This document shows, one piece after another, positions 51,807 to 64,000 of a DNA stretch of 64,000 nucleotides. How positions within the stretch are numbered: the first letter of the stretch is position 1; the number at the start of each line of letters is the position of its first letter. Source of the DNA: Gloeopeniophorella convolvens (lineage: Eukaryota > Basidiomycota > Agaricomycetes > Russulales); the NCBI GenBank assembly GCA_022496205.1, contig WTXD01000031.1, positions 186,001-250,000 of the forward strand, given 5' to 3'. The position numbers were made by a program, and so were the translations under genes. The notes under the pieces were generated by a model. The model was not told where the DNA came from and did not search any database. It saw nothing but the letters and a program-made list of their open reading frames with translations.

Positions 51807-52625
51807 TTGCCGCCCTCTAATGCTAGCGGAGGGACTGGAGCAGCACGCAAGGCATCTGGCGTCGCGACGAAGGCAGGTTCTGGGTGTGGGAGAGCATGTA
51901 CAATACGAAGGGTCCTTTCTTGGAACGCGATCTATTCCTCGAGTAGATTTGCATCAGTACAAATGTTCTTGAGTTCGACAGGCTCGGGATGTTGGAGTGT
52001 CTAGGCGGAACTTGATATCTTTGTGTTACTCAGTCCAGCTGAAGACTCACGTCGGCCTGAGCAAATGTTCGTCTGTGGTGCGTGATGTATGATTATGATG
52101 TCGATGTTGTAAGGATACACCGCTAAACTTATCGATGATGGGTCCGCCGTGATTAGGTGACTAAGCTCGAACGGGCCCCCGGACAGAGTATGACTAAGCA
52201 GCCCTCTGGGCTCTGCAATGCCGCAAAGCCTCTGTGGCAATTGCCACTGCCACCTGAGGGTTTTGTGATTGGTCTCCTTCTCGTTTTGTCTCCTTCTCTT
52301 TCTCACTGCATATAACTTCGGAGACCTCGCTATATTATCGCGGGACTCTGCCATATCATATCTCATCCATAATCAAATACTCGCAAAACAAGATCTCCAG
52401 CGAAGCGCGTCCTTTCCCTCCGTAGAACGAAGGCTGCAAACCGGGCATTTCTCACCGTGCCTGTGGGAGATACCTCGTCGGGAGTGCAGTCAATCTAGCT
52501 CGTGCGTTACATTACACCCTTACGTCGAGACTGATCATCTTATAAAAGGACTTAGAACGTAGGAAAGGTGCTTTCCATCTGTCAACGCTTTTACACGCCA
52601 TTTTCGGTCACATCGCGCTGTGCGT
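51807..52625. other. Spacer between methyltransferase and importin gene
   Basis: Nothing recognised. The right half holds the promoter of the importin gene. Confidence 0.6.
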
Positions 52626-55600
52626 ATGGCGTCGTTTCTCCCCACCCTTTCTTCTGCAGATGTCCAACAAGCAGCCCGAGTACGCGAACGTTTCCATCTC
52701 AGTTGACGACGACTCATGGTCCACACAGTTGATCCAACAATCATATGACCCTGCGTCCGCGCGTCGCCTCTCACCCGAGGATCAGCGCCGCCTACAGTCA
52801 GAGCTTTTTGAACTTCAGCGCAAGTGGGAGGCGTGGGGACTGGTCGTGCCCTTTCTGGAGCATACAGACCCAAATGTTCAGTTCTTCGGTGCTCACACTG
52901 CCCAAGTCAAAATTTCCCGCGATTGGTGAGCCCACGAGCTTTGTTCCGCTTTTGCAAACCGATAGAGACTTTTCGCACCGAATAGGCAGAGTTTCCCCAC
53001 GGAGCGAAGTGAAGAGCTCATTTCGATTTTGCTCAACGTCACCGGACGGTCGATTGCCCTCACGCGTAGTAAAGTCATACTGAGGAAACTTTTCGTTGCA
53101 GTGCGTGGGTATCTCTGGCTACCACGCGCTGCGTCTCAATGATTACGGCTCAGCTATCTGCGCTCGCCCTTCGCCTCGTGCCACAAGACCCTCCCCTTTG
53201 GCCAAACTGGATCATAGCCACCGCAACGGCGCTGTCGAATGCGGGAGCATCCGCCGAATACATTCTTGATTTCCTTGAAATCGCGGTTGAAGAAGTCAAC
53301 GGGGCCGATCTCCTTCCACCAAAGAGGTGAGCTGCTGCATGTACTGGACAATACTCGGATCTAATGTAGCTTGCGCAGGTCGCAGATGCTCCAAACCCTC
53401 ACCGATGCCGTCCCAGTTGTCACTCAAGCTATCGGTGCATCGATTGTCCCATCCACCGATCCTGCCGCAGTGCGGCAACTGCAGTCTGCGCTCAAATGCC
53501 TTGAAGCCTGGATTCCCAATCTTCCAAGCAGGTACATTATCACGTAGCTCACACTGCCTATATCTGACCTGGGATCTTGCATCGCAGCAACATGACGCCC
53601 CTTCTCCCGCGTTTGTTCGCGCTACTCGACCCCGCGGCCCCGGCATTCGAGCCAGTCGTATCTGCGATTCTCGCGATCCTCTCTTCGCCAGCGTTCGCCG
53701 ATGGCGCAGGCAGCGCTACGCTGACAGTGCCGTTGTTACAATGGTGCGCGCAGGCAGGCCCACCGATCGTCAGTACAACCCTCCGTGACGGGCCCGACGA
53801 GACTGCGTCCGCGTTGTGCCGGCTCCTTGCAGGTATTGGCGACCATTCGACCACGTATCTCGCAGAAAACCTCCAAGAGCCGCTCGTGCAGACGTTCTTG
53901 CGCCTCATGCTGGCATTTACTTCTCTTCCCGGTAGTTACGGTGCAGATGAGGAAGAGAGCGAGCGTACGCTCGGCTTCTGGTATCTGTTCCAGGAGGCAT
54001 TATGGGCAGTCGAGTTTACACCCGAGACCATCGTGCGCGAGAAGGAAATGTGGGCCCTGGCTAAGGCGGTTTATGCGGAGCTGGTCGCGGCACTTAGGGC
54101 GAAGGTCCGCTGGCCGATAGCACCGACTGGGTGGGCCAAAGGTGCGCACCTCTCCTATCCCAAAAATAGTCGAAGCAGGGGTGACGGGATACACAGATCA
54201 GGTCGACCGCTTCACGGTGTGCGTTCAGCTGTAGCCGTCAGGTGCATCTCGCTGACACGTGGTCTGTAATGAAGGTACCGAAGAGATGTTGGAGATACGC
54301 TGATCAACGCGTAAGTGGCGAGGCGTCCTCTGCGGTGGCGTCACTAATAACCCATTCCAGGTATTATGTTCTCCGCAACGAGATGCTTGCATATTACTTG
54401 AATGACATTACTGAGCGGCTGTCGAAAAAGAACGAAGCCGGAGGTTGGGAGGTTGGTCTTCTTTCTCTTGATGGGAATGGAGATCTCATGTGCAATGCGA
54501 CGCAGGAGGTCGAAGCAACGCTTCACTGCATCATGTCAATCCAGGAAGCCGTTCCATTGGATCCCAGCAAGCACCTATCGCGCCTCTTCAGCCCCGAGAT
54601 ACTCGGTCAGCTGCCAACATCAGGTACTCATCGCGTTCGGCGCACCGCGCTCAGCCTTATAGGTATTCTTTTCCGCGATGCCTCCATTCTTCGTGCTCAT
54701 GCATCTGAGGCTCCTACGCCTCGTGGTTTACGACCCTCCCTACCGGCTCGACCGAGCCACTTCTCGCCGTCCTGGGTTACGTCGCCCCAGCGCTTAGCGA
54801 CTCAGCGCTTTGCTTGTCCGCAGCAAATGCTCTGCGTGACCTCTGCGATGCGAATCGCGTCGCCCTCGCTCCACATATCACCGCCTTCGGCGAGCTGCAC
54901 GCCGGGCTTTCGGGGGTGCTGGATACGGAGAAAGCCAAGGTGCTGCAGTCAATATCTAGCGTCATCCAAGCACTGCCTCCAGAAGAGGAGGTACCCCCGA
55001 TCGAGGTCTGTGTCGCTTGCGTCATCCCTACACGGTTACAGCTCACCGACAGCGTAGGCAATCGTTCAACCAGTGGTGGCCAAGCTGCTCCAGGCATTGC
55101 AGTCGTCTTCACAGGCACGTCCACCTGTCTAAAGTCTGGTCAGCCAATCCCCTCCTGACGTGCAAACAGCTTCCAGATGATGCCCGGGCCCTGGCGATAC
55201 AGCAGCTCCAGACGTTGTCAGGTGTTGCCAAGGGCTTGACACGCGCCACCGACGCCACTGGATTCGATGACTCACCATTAGCGGATGAGATGGCCCTCAT
55301 GCAGCGCGCGAGAGATGACCCCCGCATGATCCGGCTGCGAGACGACATGTTACGTGCCATTCAAGGAACCGTTGAGCTGTGGTCAACAGACGCTGGGGTC
55401 AGTGAGGTATGTCTTCTCCCCGTTTTTGTCCCTCTATCACCGTTGAGCACACTACAGGCGCTAAGCGACCTGTTCAAATCGATCACAGCCCTGTCAACTG
55501 ACGCCACGCTGATATCGCTGCCGCCGGCACCATTGCTCGAACTTGTATGCCGCGCAGCGCAACGCCAGCTCACCGCGGTGTGGCTAGCACTGGCGAATAT

Positions 55601-56571
55601 GCTCGTCGTGCAAATGAATCCATCAGTACCGTTCACGGCATCGCTGCGTTCCACGCCCTCCCAAGAAGTTCTTACGATTGTTCGCGATGTTTTGAATGTG
55701 TTGCTTCGAACGACTCTCCATGCGCTCGGGGTCGAGGGTGCCATGGAGGCGGTACGTATATGCTTGTATCTCATCTAAAGCATGGACGGAAGCTGAATTA
55801 TCTTCAGAATCCCGATATCGTGCAAGATTTTTTCAACTTCATGGAGAAGGTATGATTCTTCTGTAATCTGGCGCGGCGGGCTCTTATCCTTTTCTAGGTG
55901 TCCTACCATTTTGTCGCCGTGTTCTATCAGCTTCCCCGGGAATCTTTCGATGCCCTCGTTCGGTGTGCAGTATCTGCGCTGGCTCTGCAAGAACGCTACT
56001 CGCTCGTGGCGGCGTCGACGTTCTTGGTATGATTGTGCCATATTTTCCACGTACCATCCATGGCTGATGTATGCTACCGAACTATACTAGTCAGCTCTCA
56101 TCAAGGACACCCAGGCCAGCGACGATCTCGGAGACGTGAAAAGGCTTCTCTTAGACGCTCATGGACGCGCGATCATGTACTCATTACTGGCCGGCTTCGC
56201 TGGCGCCTCACCGAAGTCCGCTGTACCGAATCTCGTGGAGTTGTTCTCAGCACTCATCACGAAGGCACCCTTGGAGAGCAAGCAATGGATCGTGGAGATC
56301 TTATATGGTGTATGGCATCCGCTGAGCACCGAGCTACATGACTAATCACGTGCTTTTCCGCAGGATGATTTCGCGCAGTCCCGTGCGGGCCTGGAAGCAA
56401 AGGACGCTCTAGTGAAAGCGGTCTTCGGGTGCGTTTATTATTCTCATCCTGAGCCCTATCTGATAGTCCAACAGTGGTTCACGGTCCGTCAAAAGGACGC
56501 GGGATGCAGTGCGGCAGTTCACAATAGTTGCACGAGGGCAGGAAGGCTCGAACTTTGGTTACGCGTGGTGA
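52626..56571 (+). CDS. Importin-13-like karyopherin (importin-beta superfamily)
   Basis: A long gene of many short introns whose spliced product is roughly 1,000 residues of alpha-helical HEAT/ARM-type repeats. The start ATG at 52626 gives MASFLPTLSSADVQQAAR, joined by an intron to LIQQSYDPAS. It is followed by the importin-beta N-terminal signature WGLVVPFLEHTDPNVQFFGA then HTAQVKISRDW. Later landmarks: ALALRLVPQDPPLWPNWI, VYRRDVGDTLINAYYVLRNE, RVRRTALSLIGSYASWFTT, ALRDLCDANRVALAPHI, EAKDALVKAVFG. The end is RTRDAVRQFTIVARGQEG then SNFGYAW at 56571. The closest family is IPO13/yeast Kap122, which shuttles cargo through nuclear pores under Ran control. One intron near 55110-55170 has an uncertain donor (GT at gtctaaag or a GC site). 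The rest keeps frame. Confidence 0.88.
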
Positions 56572-57129
56572 GCTGGTCTCGTAGATTTCCGTTCCCCACC
56601 TCCCGTAGAAAGCCGCGTGTTTACTTCTGGGCACCGTATGCGATGCATGGTTTGAAGGACACACCGTCCAGGGTGCGAGCGGCTTGTTCCGGGCATGCGA
56701 CTTTCCCCGACTCGCGCAGGATCGTTTCACATCTGAACGTCGACAGGCGCACTCTCTCCTAGAAACATGTCGCTCCCCTCCCACATTACAAGATTCGTCA
56801 CCCTTCGATCGCGCCTTGCAGCACCGGTTCACGATGCACTGTGGATCCGAAATGACATTCCACGAGCTGTTAATTCTTTTCCCTGCCCCATGCCTGGGTG
56901 TATACACGGAGTTGCGGTGGCTCACAACATCACTCGGAGCCGTCTCGTCTACTAGCGTCCATCTTGCTCATCCAATAAACTCCACTGATCGGAGACCTGA
57001 GACACGAAAGCAAACGTTTTACGGCATCAGCCCGGCGTTCCAACCCTTACACCCGTCCAGTCACCCCGCCTCACGCAGGCTCGAGCCAGACTCATAAAGT
57101 CACGTTCAATCTCAACCCAACCACCAACA
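56572..57129. other. Spacer between importin and F-box gene
   Basis: No additional gene recognised. Confidence 0.6.
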
Positions 57130-58850
57130 ATGGACACATCACACTGCTTTCACCACACGAAGCCCTTCCTCTTGCTCTCGCTCCCCACGGAGCTCGTAAT
57201 TAGGATCATATCCTTCCTCCACTGCGCAGACGACATCTCCGCCTGCCTGCGCAGCTGCCGCAAACTCCGAGACGTGGTCACAGACAGTCAACTCCTGCAG
57301 TACCTCCTGCGTACGACCTTTGCTGGCGTACACGACACCTTGACCTCTGGACTGACCATTCCCGAGCGCACCAAGGTATTGCAGCGTTGGGAGGACGCGT
57401 GGCGCGACCCTGCCATCCAGACACCAGCCCAGTGCTTCTTTGGGCCGGCAACGGTCCCAGCCCTCAATTACGCCACCCACGACGACTACCTGATTGCGCT
57501 TAGAGAAGGGCCTTCACCTGGCTATTCTTTCCTCGACTTGCGCACCTCTCTTCCCCTCCAAGACGCACTTTGGACAGAAGTGAATGTTCATACCTCTGCA
57601 GCGGGTTGTACATTCACCTTCGCGATTGAAGAGCATGATCTTGTCATCGCCATTGCGTGAGTTTTCTTTCTATTCTGGGAGTTCCGATGCTCAGGCTCAT
57701 CTATCAGTTGCCAAACCCCCCAAGACGATACTGTGTCACTTGAGCTGCTCCCCCTCAGCTTTTCATCGGGCTCACCTCACCCGTTGGCGAGCAATGCCGT
57801 GATAAGACTTGAGGTTTCAAGCTCCGAGGCCAAGGTCGCAAGCTCCAAGGTCAAGTGGAAGGCGGAAGTCGTTGGAGATTATGTCCTTTTGCTGCTGCAG
57901 ACGCCTGCATCAGAGTACGTCTACCTTGTGTCATGGATGGACGGAAAGGCATCTATGGTGCGATCTCCAAGCGATATAGGAGAGGTGCAAGCTAACAGAT
58001 CCCATAGCTCCGGGAAAGTGTTTCTGGTCGATACGCACCGGGCTTTGTTATGGTCTCACGGAACATTGTCGCCTTCGTGTGCATGGAAAGGAGGGTCATC
58101 GAGCTCTGCGGAGTCTTCCCTGGATCACAACACGCGGCGCCCTCCATCAAGACGCTCTGTTGCCTCGATCTACCGGCTCTCAAGCCCGGAGAGCGCATGT
58201 TTTCAGCGTCGTGCCACGGGGAGCACATTCCCGTGCACGACTACACGCAGCACGATGCCACTTCCACGCGCCCTGCTCCACGCTTACCATTCCGGACCTC
58301 CCCTGAAGATGCCCTCGTCGAGTTTGTGCTCGGCGTCGAGATCGTCTCTCCCCACTTCGTCTATGGACCCATCAGCCTCACCACGTCCCGCCCCGCTCTG
58401 CGGGAGATAGCGCGCAGTACGACGCCCGGCGCAACCGTCCCGTGGGCCGCATGGGGGCCAGTGTGTGCGCAAGTCAGCCTGCTCATGGCCGGGACGAAGC
58501 ACCGCGTGTTTGGCTCGCGTTGGGCGACGACGTCCTTCCGCACCATCGGCGTGCGCGACTTCAACGCGTACCGCGTAGGCGCAGCAGGCGGCAACGGCGT
58601 TGTGCGCAGCACGGTCATCCCGTCCGGAGGCGTGTTCGGTGAAGAGGTCGTGTCGCGGCAGCCGTTCTTGCAGACGAAGAGGACGAGGCTCGCCTGTGAT
58701 GACTTCCTGGCTGATAGTGAGCGGCTTCTGGCGTTTTCTTCCTTAGTGAGTGCTGTATCATATAACCAATACGGCGTGCTGATAATTGTCGAACAGGGCG
58801 GGGACGATCCTCAACGAAGCGTGCAAATTGACCTCCACGTCTTTGGATAG
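57130..58850 (+). CDS. F-box domain protein
   Basis: The ATG at 57130 gives MDTSHCFHHTKPFLLLSLPT, followed by ELVIRIISFLHCADDISACL and RSCRKLRDVV, a classical F-box close to the N-terminus. Exons 57130-57656, 57708-57957 and 58008 onward join in phase. A candidate intron of 51 bases near the end (gtgagtgctg to gaacag) is a multiple of three, so the end HVFG at 58850 holds either way. The rest has no recognised repeat. It contains strand-rich segments such as FVMVSRNIVAFVCMERRVIE and TVPWAAWGPVCAQVSLLMAG, which suggest a beta-propeller-like substrate module, but this is inference. It is a different subfamily from the F-box genes at 35-40 kb and 13-18 kb. Expected role: SCF ubiquitin-ligase adaptor. 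Confidence 0.85.
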
Positions 58851-59165
58851 GGCGTTGTTCCACGCATCGGGAGGCGCGTGCGAGCGCAGGGACCATGGAC
58901 ATCGGTTGCCCGTTCGTTCTGCCATATAGAGTATGGATGCTATAATCACGGCCAAGAAGAGTTTCTGTACTATTACTCCAGTATTCCGCTGCTGTATAGT
59001 ATTATGTCCATGCCGTGCCGCTGTTGTTGTAATCGTACATATGCATGTTATACCTACCTTCAACTTTGTGTATACGACGGTGCTCGTGACCCCGTCTATT
59101 TCAGGGAGCTCGCAATCCTTGCACACCCAGGCAGAATGCCGAAGAATTGAACTGCTAGATTGCTA
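58851..59165. other. Short convergent spacer
   Basis: 3' ends of the F-box gene and TDP1 face each other here. Nothing else seen. Confidence 0.6.
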
Positions 59166-61550
59166 CTAGATACGTTGAATTTGTGGGGTAAATGTCCGGG
59201 GGACACGTCTACCCTTTAAAATATTCGCTTTCTTCTTGTATCTTCCGAAAGCAAACGATTGGCGTGAGGTCTTCGATAGTTTAGGAAGACTTACCCAAGG
59301 CCGGTCCTTCGGACCATATCGCTTCGGCGGCCTTTCGTAGCAAACGACTCGGTTCAACTGCGCCTCGTCCTTCAACGGAAATACGACCCCAAGCTCGTAG
59401 TTCGTTACCTGCGCGGATCAAAACACTGGCCAGATAACCCTCAGAACAAGTACTTACATTTAGCACTGGCGTGAATCCCGAGCCAGACAGCGTGCCCCAA
59501 GCCGAAGGCGTGAAATTATGCGACCCGACATATGCGTAACCCATGGTATCTTCTTTGTCCTTCTTCACCTCTACGATATCAGAGTCTGCATCCGAGTCTG
59601 TATCGGTATCTACGTTGATAGGCGAACTGCCCTTGGCGAAAGTAGCGATAATCATCTGCTGGGCTGCGTCACTAGGCGCCGACAACGCCGCGCGCGGCGC
59701 ACGTAGACGACCACCACGCACCTTGCTATGCATAAGTACACGCCCGCGCCGGCTGCGCGACTCGCAGAATAGCTGCCGCGGGAACTTGGCCGCCTCCCAC
59801 GTGCTCCGCCGACAGAACATGGTCCCGCCGCCCGGCTCGCCGAGCACGCTCGCGCGCACCCAGTCCCGCGTCGGGAAGAGGATGCGCAGCGTCTCGCGCG
59901 TGGGCAGGGGCGTCGTGGCGCGGCGCGATTTGGGTGCATCCAGTGCCGCCTCCGGGCTTATCCCGCGTGCGGAGAGCACGAATTCAGCCAGCCATGCGGC
60001 ACTGTAAGCGCCGATAGAGGAACCCTGACCCGTGAGTATGAGCTTGCACCGCTGCTCGTGTGAGCGGGGATGGATACGCACCTGACACTCGAGCGAGACG
60101 GGGCGCTGTTGCGGGTTGAGCCTATTAGCGGCGCGCATGAGCGCGGTGTGGCCCGTTTTGAGCACCGCGGGCCAGCCTTCGTGCTTGCCTGCAATGCTGG
60201 GGATGAGGTTTGCACGCACGCGGGAGAAGTCCCATCGTGTGCGGAGAGCGCCGCCGCGCAGCGCGGGGAGCGGGATGTTGGGGTGCTTGGGACGTTGTGT
60301 CAGTCAATGATAACGCGGGGACAGGCAACGTACATCGGTCGCAACGAGACTGTTGATGGCAGGGCCGATGTTGAGTGCAGTCAGAACGCGCTCGAACGTT
60401 GTAGGGAAGTCGTCAGCCTTCGGGTCGTGAGGGATGCCGGGTGCTGGCCGCCGTGGCACGTCTTGCACCCAGACTGTATTCTCAATGTCCCGCCAATCGT
60501 GGTCAATAAGATTGGCTGTTGATACAACGATGCGTAATCTGCCGGACTTGTAGAAGAGCAAAAAGAACTACATTGCACAAGTTAGCGTCCGCAGCGGTTT
60601 GGGGGGAGGCTGTCGCTCACTTTCATGTGCATGACACCACGCCCACCACGCAAGAATGGGGTGACGCGTATCCAGTTCGGCAGAACCTCCTTCACAGTTG
60701 CGTTGCCATTCTCTGACGGGGCAGGTTGCGTCACGAGCACGATGGGTGTACTGCGGGCGAAGAATGTGTAGATCCAGGAAAGTTCGAGGGCATACGAAGA
60801 GATGATGGCGAGCTCAATCTGCGACGTCTACGATTGTGGCCTTAGGTCAGCAGTGACCAGGGAAGGAGCGATGACTGACGCACGTCTCCAATGATTTCGG
60901 ATAGCCTGAAGATGGGGGTGCCATCCTCCCCATTGCGCCTCGGCTCTACATGCTTGTTGGCGGTCTGGCGAAGCTCACCGTCCCAGAAGATATCGGCCTC
61001 CTCTCTAGCTTTCCCCTTCCCCTTCTCGCTGGCAGTTGTTCGTGACGACGCGCGGCTTGACGCTGTCGAGGGTGTCTGCCGTTTTCGGAGCGGTTCTTCG
61101 CTCTTCTGCTGCTCGGAATCATCACGTAGACGCTTGAGGCGCGCTAGGCGCGCTTGCTCAAGTTGTGCGCGCTCAGACAGGAAGCTTGAGGCGGGCTGAG
61201 GCACGACCGTGATGGATGATCTTGATGAAGGCCCGGGCTCGTTGACGCGGTCAGAATCCTCCGAGGACAGAGACGTCGTGACAGAGGTTGCTGGCGACGC
61301 GCCGTCTCTCGACGCTGCTATGGCACGCGCAAGGTCGGCTTGGAAACGTGCTTCGCTGTCGTTATCGTTGTCATCGTCTTCTACGGTATGCACCTTTCCT
61401 TTCGAAGATGATGCCTGGGCTGGCTCCTGTAGGGACAACGCGATGGCCCTTCAAAACAATGTCATTTGATGAACACTGCTACAGGTACTGGTGTGGGTAT
61501 AGTTCGACAGTCAACCGACCTCACCTTGCAATATCTTCGTCCTCCGACAT
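59166..61550 (-). CDS. TDP1: Tyrosyl-DNA phosphodiesterase 1 with N-terminal ubiquitin-interacting motifs
   Basis: TDP1 removes topoisomerase I peptides and other adducts from DNA 3' ends in the nucleus. Exons: 61550-61525, 61448-60884, 60818-60621, 60567-60334, 60285-59458, then from 59408 to 59166. The phospholipase-D fold shows both HKD-type motifs: HMK at residues 261-263, joined by splicing to FFLLFYKSGRLRIVVSTANL, and HSK at about 527-529, followed by SHNFTPSAWG. The C-terminus is NYELGVVFPL and VCYERPPKRYG. The first exon (MSEDEDIAR) splices to AIALSLQEPAQ, a clear ubiquitin-interacting motif, and a second UIM-like helix EARFQADLARAIAAS follows. The N-terminal 190 residues are otherwise Ser/Lys-rich and disordered. 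An 81-base stretch near the end (gtaagt...) may be a further in-frame intron. Confidence 0.92.
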
Positions 61551-61872
61551 TAGTGCGTATGAACTGAGCCGTGAGGTCGCAGAAGGGAATTGTTACACAC
61601 TGCGAGACGAACCCAGATGAGAGTCAGAGGAAAAGGTGATGCCGGGCCGCCTCCGGAGTAACACTCTCTCTAACTGCCACGCCCACAATGACACATACGT
61701 GGTCGCTTGCCACCTCTTGTCATAAGATTCTGGATAGCAGTGTGGCATGAACATAGATTAGAGTGTGGTCCATTACAATAGTGAGACAGATAGCGAAAAG
61801 ACAGCGAGTACATCCCAGAATGAGCCCCGTGCTGAGTCGAGGTAACAGCGTCACCTCATCATGATCCCCACC
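61551..61872. other. Spacer between TDP1 and the TPR/F-box gene
   Basis: This holds the TDP1 promoter and the 3' region of the next gene. Nothing else recognised. Confidence 0.6.
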
Positions 61873-63994
61873 CTACCAACCCCAAGGCAGCCTTGGATAA
61901 AGGAAGCCCGCCTCCTCGCAATTAAGGTGCTCCAGGCAGTCCTCAAAATAGAATTTCCTCTGCCGCCTCGACCACCGCTCGAACTCCGGTTCGCCCTCTG
62001 AGCGGCGGACGCTGTAAAAGTGGCCCCGGAGAAGCATGACACGGAGTGTGGGGGGTCCATTGCGCATGAGCGACTGTAGCTCGTCTGACAGGTCAAACGG
62101 CAGCGAAAGGAACTTGAGCCCGCTTGGCAGACCGGGGCATAATTGCTGCGTGTAGAGCTATCAGAAGGGTTCGTGACGCCCAATAGCCCGTTACACGTAC
62201 CGATAAGTGTGCGATAGTGGTATCGTCCGGCACGCGCAGGTCGAGGGCAACGACGCCGCGCGGGATGAGCCATGCGGACAGCGCGGACGACAAGTCTTTC
62301 GGCACGTCAAGAGCGAGCGCGCGCAGGCGCACGAGCGACGGAAGTGCGCCCCAGATTGCCGCGTCGTACCCGACGCCAGCGAGCGAGAGCGTGTTCGTCA
62401 GCCGTAGCGACGTGAGCGCGGGGTGGCCGCGCACGAGTTCCGCGATGGCAGGGAAGAAGTCCGAGTCTGCGTGATCGCGCGCCGCGTTGAGCAGCACCAC
62501 CGATAACTCGCGTAGCGCCAAGAACGTCCCCGGCCGTGCGTGTGCCCGGAATGCCGTCGAGAGGATGCAGCCACGCTCCAGGGCGACCTCGAGCCAAAGG
62601 CTTTGGAGCTGCTGGCCGTGCGCGAGGAGCTGAGAGACGAAGTCGGCGTCCTGGACCGTGAGAGAGAGGTGGAGGATGCGCAAGTTGCTCGTCGAGAGGA
62701 AGGGTGTCGGATAGCGCCGGTGGCAGTTGCGGATTACGAGGGTATGAAGGGCTACTGTTCGAGTAGACAGGAATCCCTCTATGTTATTGAGGGCCTCGTC
62801 TCCCTCGCCGCTGTAAGCAAACCGGTTGAGCCGAGGAAGTCTCGGGAGCGGAGGCGGCGTCGAGCTCGTTGATCTTTCGAGAGGTAGATGTCAAACGTAG
62901 TGTGGGGGTTGAGGGAGGAGCACATACTCAATAACGAGAGCTTGCAGCTTCGGGTGACTCTTCTCCAATATGCCAAGAAGGGGGACTAGAGCATCGTTAC
63001 CCATGGTGCAGCTGAATACCTTCAGGTTGCCAAGCTTGGGAAGGACATTGGCCAGCATTCCTGAGAACAATTATCAGTGTCGTGCGAGGGGTTTAGGGAG
63101 AAGGATCCATATACCAATTTGGAACGAAGTGAGGACATTTTTGCTGTCCTCTGGGGCCCAGACAGTCAACGATCTGACAAGATTGGCGTACGTCGTGTCA
63201 GAGACGAGTCGGCTGAGGATGTCAGCGCTCCGCTGTGCGTGCCATTGATCGATCTCAGAGGCAGCCTCTGGCCCTCCGTTACAAGTCGGATCGAGCTGCG
63301 CGGTTCCGAAATGCAGGCAGACCTTCTTAAATAGCATCTGGCTTGCGATAGAAGAGAGGGCGTGGGGAACGAGGAGGAGGCTGCGAAGGTCCCGTCTCGG
63401 AAGAAAGGAGGCGATTTCCCGCCAGATCTCATTCGAGAAGCGTGGAGGCCCGTGCGCGCGATTTGTCTGCTGGCAGCGGGAGTGATTTAGTCTCATGAAT
63501 AGCTGGGAAGCCCGTTGACACGGACGAGCTATGCCCAGACTCACATCACCAATCGACATCTTGCCACCCGCCGGTGGCATCAACGACTTCGCCTCACGAT
63601 GGTTAGGATCCAGCAATAGTATGGCCTGCAAATCTGCGCACCACCAGTGTCAGAGTCAGAAAAAGGGCAATTGCATCAGCGCGGGGGACAACTTATACCC
63701 TGGTGTGCGGCACCCCGTAACCCCGCCGCGAATCTAGCCTTGGCGCGGAGAATACGAGCCTGTATGACCTTGTCTTGATACATGGACGAGACCTGGAGGC
63801 AGGACTGGACCCCGTTCTCGATCACAGTCCTAGAGCTACAGTCGGTAAATGAGAGGGCCTGGCCTCTCCGGCGCTTGATGGGGACAGACGTACTTCGCAC
63901 CCGCGGGAAGACGCTCCATCGCATAGAGGAGTACGCTTGTTTTTTGATCGTTCGAGAGCGACGCCACGACATCGCGGATGCTGGCATCCAACAT
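61873..63994 (-). CDS. F-box protein with N-terminal TPR-like segment and LRR-like tail
   Basis: The ATG at 63994, near the window edge, gives MLDASIRDVVASLSNDQKTS. Splicing then yields KVIQARILRAKARFAAGLRG then AAHQDLQAILLLDPNHREAK, a tetratricopeptide-like helix pair. The next exon begins TNRAHGPP and runs into the F-box FSNEIWREIASFLPRRDLRS then LLLVPHALSSIAS. The remainder is Leu-rich: GNLKVFSCTMGNDALVPLLG, then LALRELSVVLLNAARDHADS, then HPALTSLRLTNTLSLAGVGY, then VALDLRVPDD, ending LYPRLPWGW at 61873. TPR plus F-box plus irregular LRR is a recurrent basidiomycete arrangement. Its partners are not known to me. Some middle exon joins (62700-63000) were followed only by composition, so the exact protein length is provisional. 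Confidence 0.78.
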
Positions 63995-64000
63995 TTTAGG

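Overview
This window is nuclear DNA from a filamentous basidiomycete, most likely an Agaricomycete wood or litter decomposer and possibly a member of the Polyporales. The evidence is a high density of intron-rich protein genes with GT-AG introns of about 45-70 bases, a CBM1-linked GH10 xylanase pair, a multi-intron basidiomycete P450, and many F-box-like genes. There are no operons and no prokaryotic signals. No tRNA, rRNA, CRISPR array or intact transposon was recognised. All gene models were spliced by eye from GT-AG sites and reading-frame continuity, without transcripts.

Layout from left to right. 0-7 kb: a decayed EST1/SMG7-like fragment running off the left edge, an intact P450, and a dead F-box paralogue. 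7-25 kb is strikingly GC-rich: a Ser/Thr-rich one-pass membrane protein, a Nudix hydrolase, two adjacent paralogous F-box genes with a shared C-terminal module, eEF1B (translation elongation factor 1-beta), and a CDC20/Fizzy APC/C activator. 25-33 kb drops to moderate GC: a decayed gene of unknown family (26.7-30.2 kb) and an F-box-like gene. 33-40 kb: the RNA chaperone La, divergently arranged with two tandem F-box paralogues that are the relatives of the dead copy at 5-6.7 kb. 41-48 kb: two tandem CBM1-GH10 xylanases, the second carrying a one-base deletion. 50-64 kb: a SAM methyltransferase, an importin-13-like karyopherin, an F-box gene, tyrosyl-DNA phosphodiesterase 1 with N-terminal ubiquitin-interacting motifs, and a TPR plus F-box gene.

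The genes do not form one pathway. Three themes stand out: (1) eight F-box-like loci in 64 kb, in at least three subfamilies and including one pseudogene, plus CDC20, which together suggest strong turnover of ubiquitin-ligase adaptor genes; (2) secreted xylan degradation; (3) conserved housekeeping genes (eEF1B, La, CDC20, importin, TDP1). The most unusual signal is a two-nucleotide exon required by the reading frame at the same place in both xylanases.
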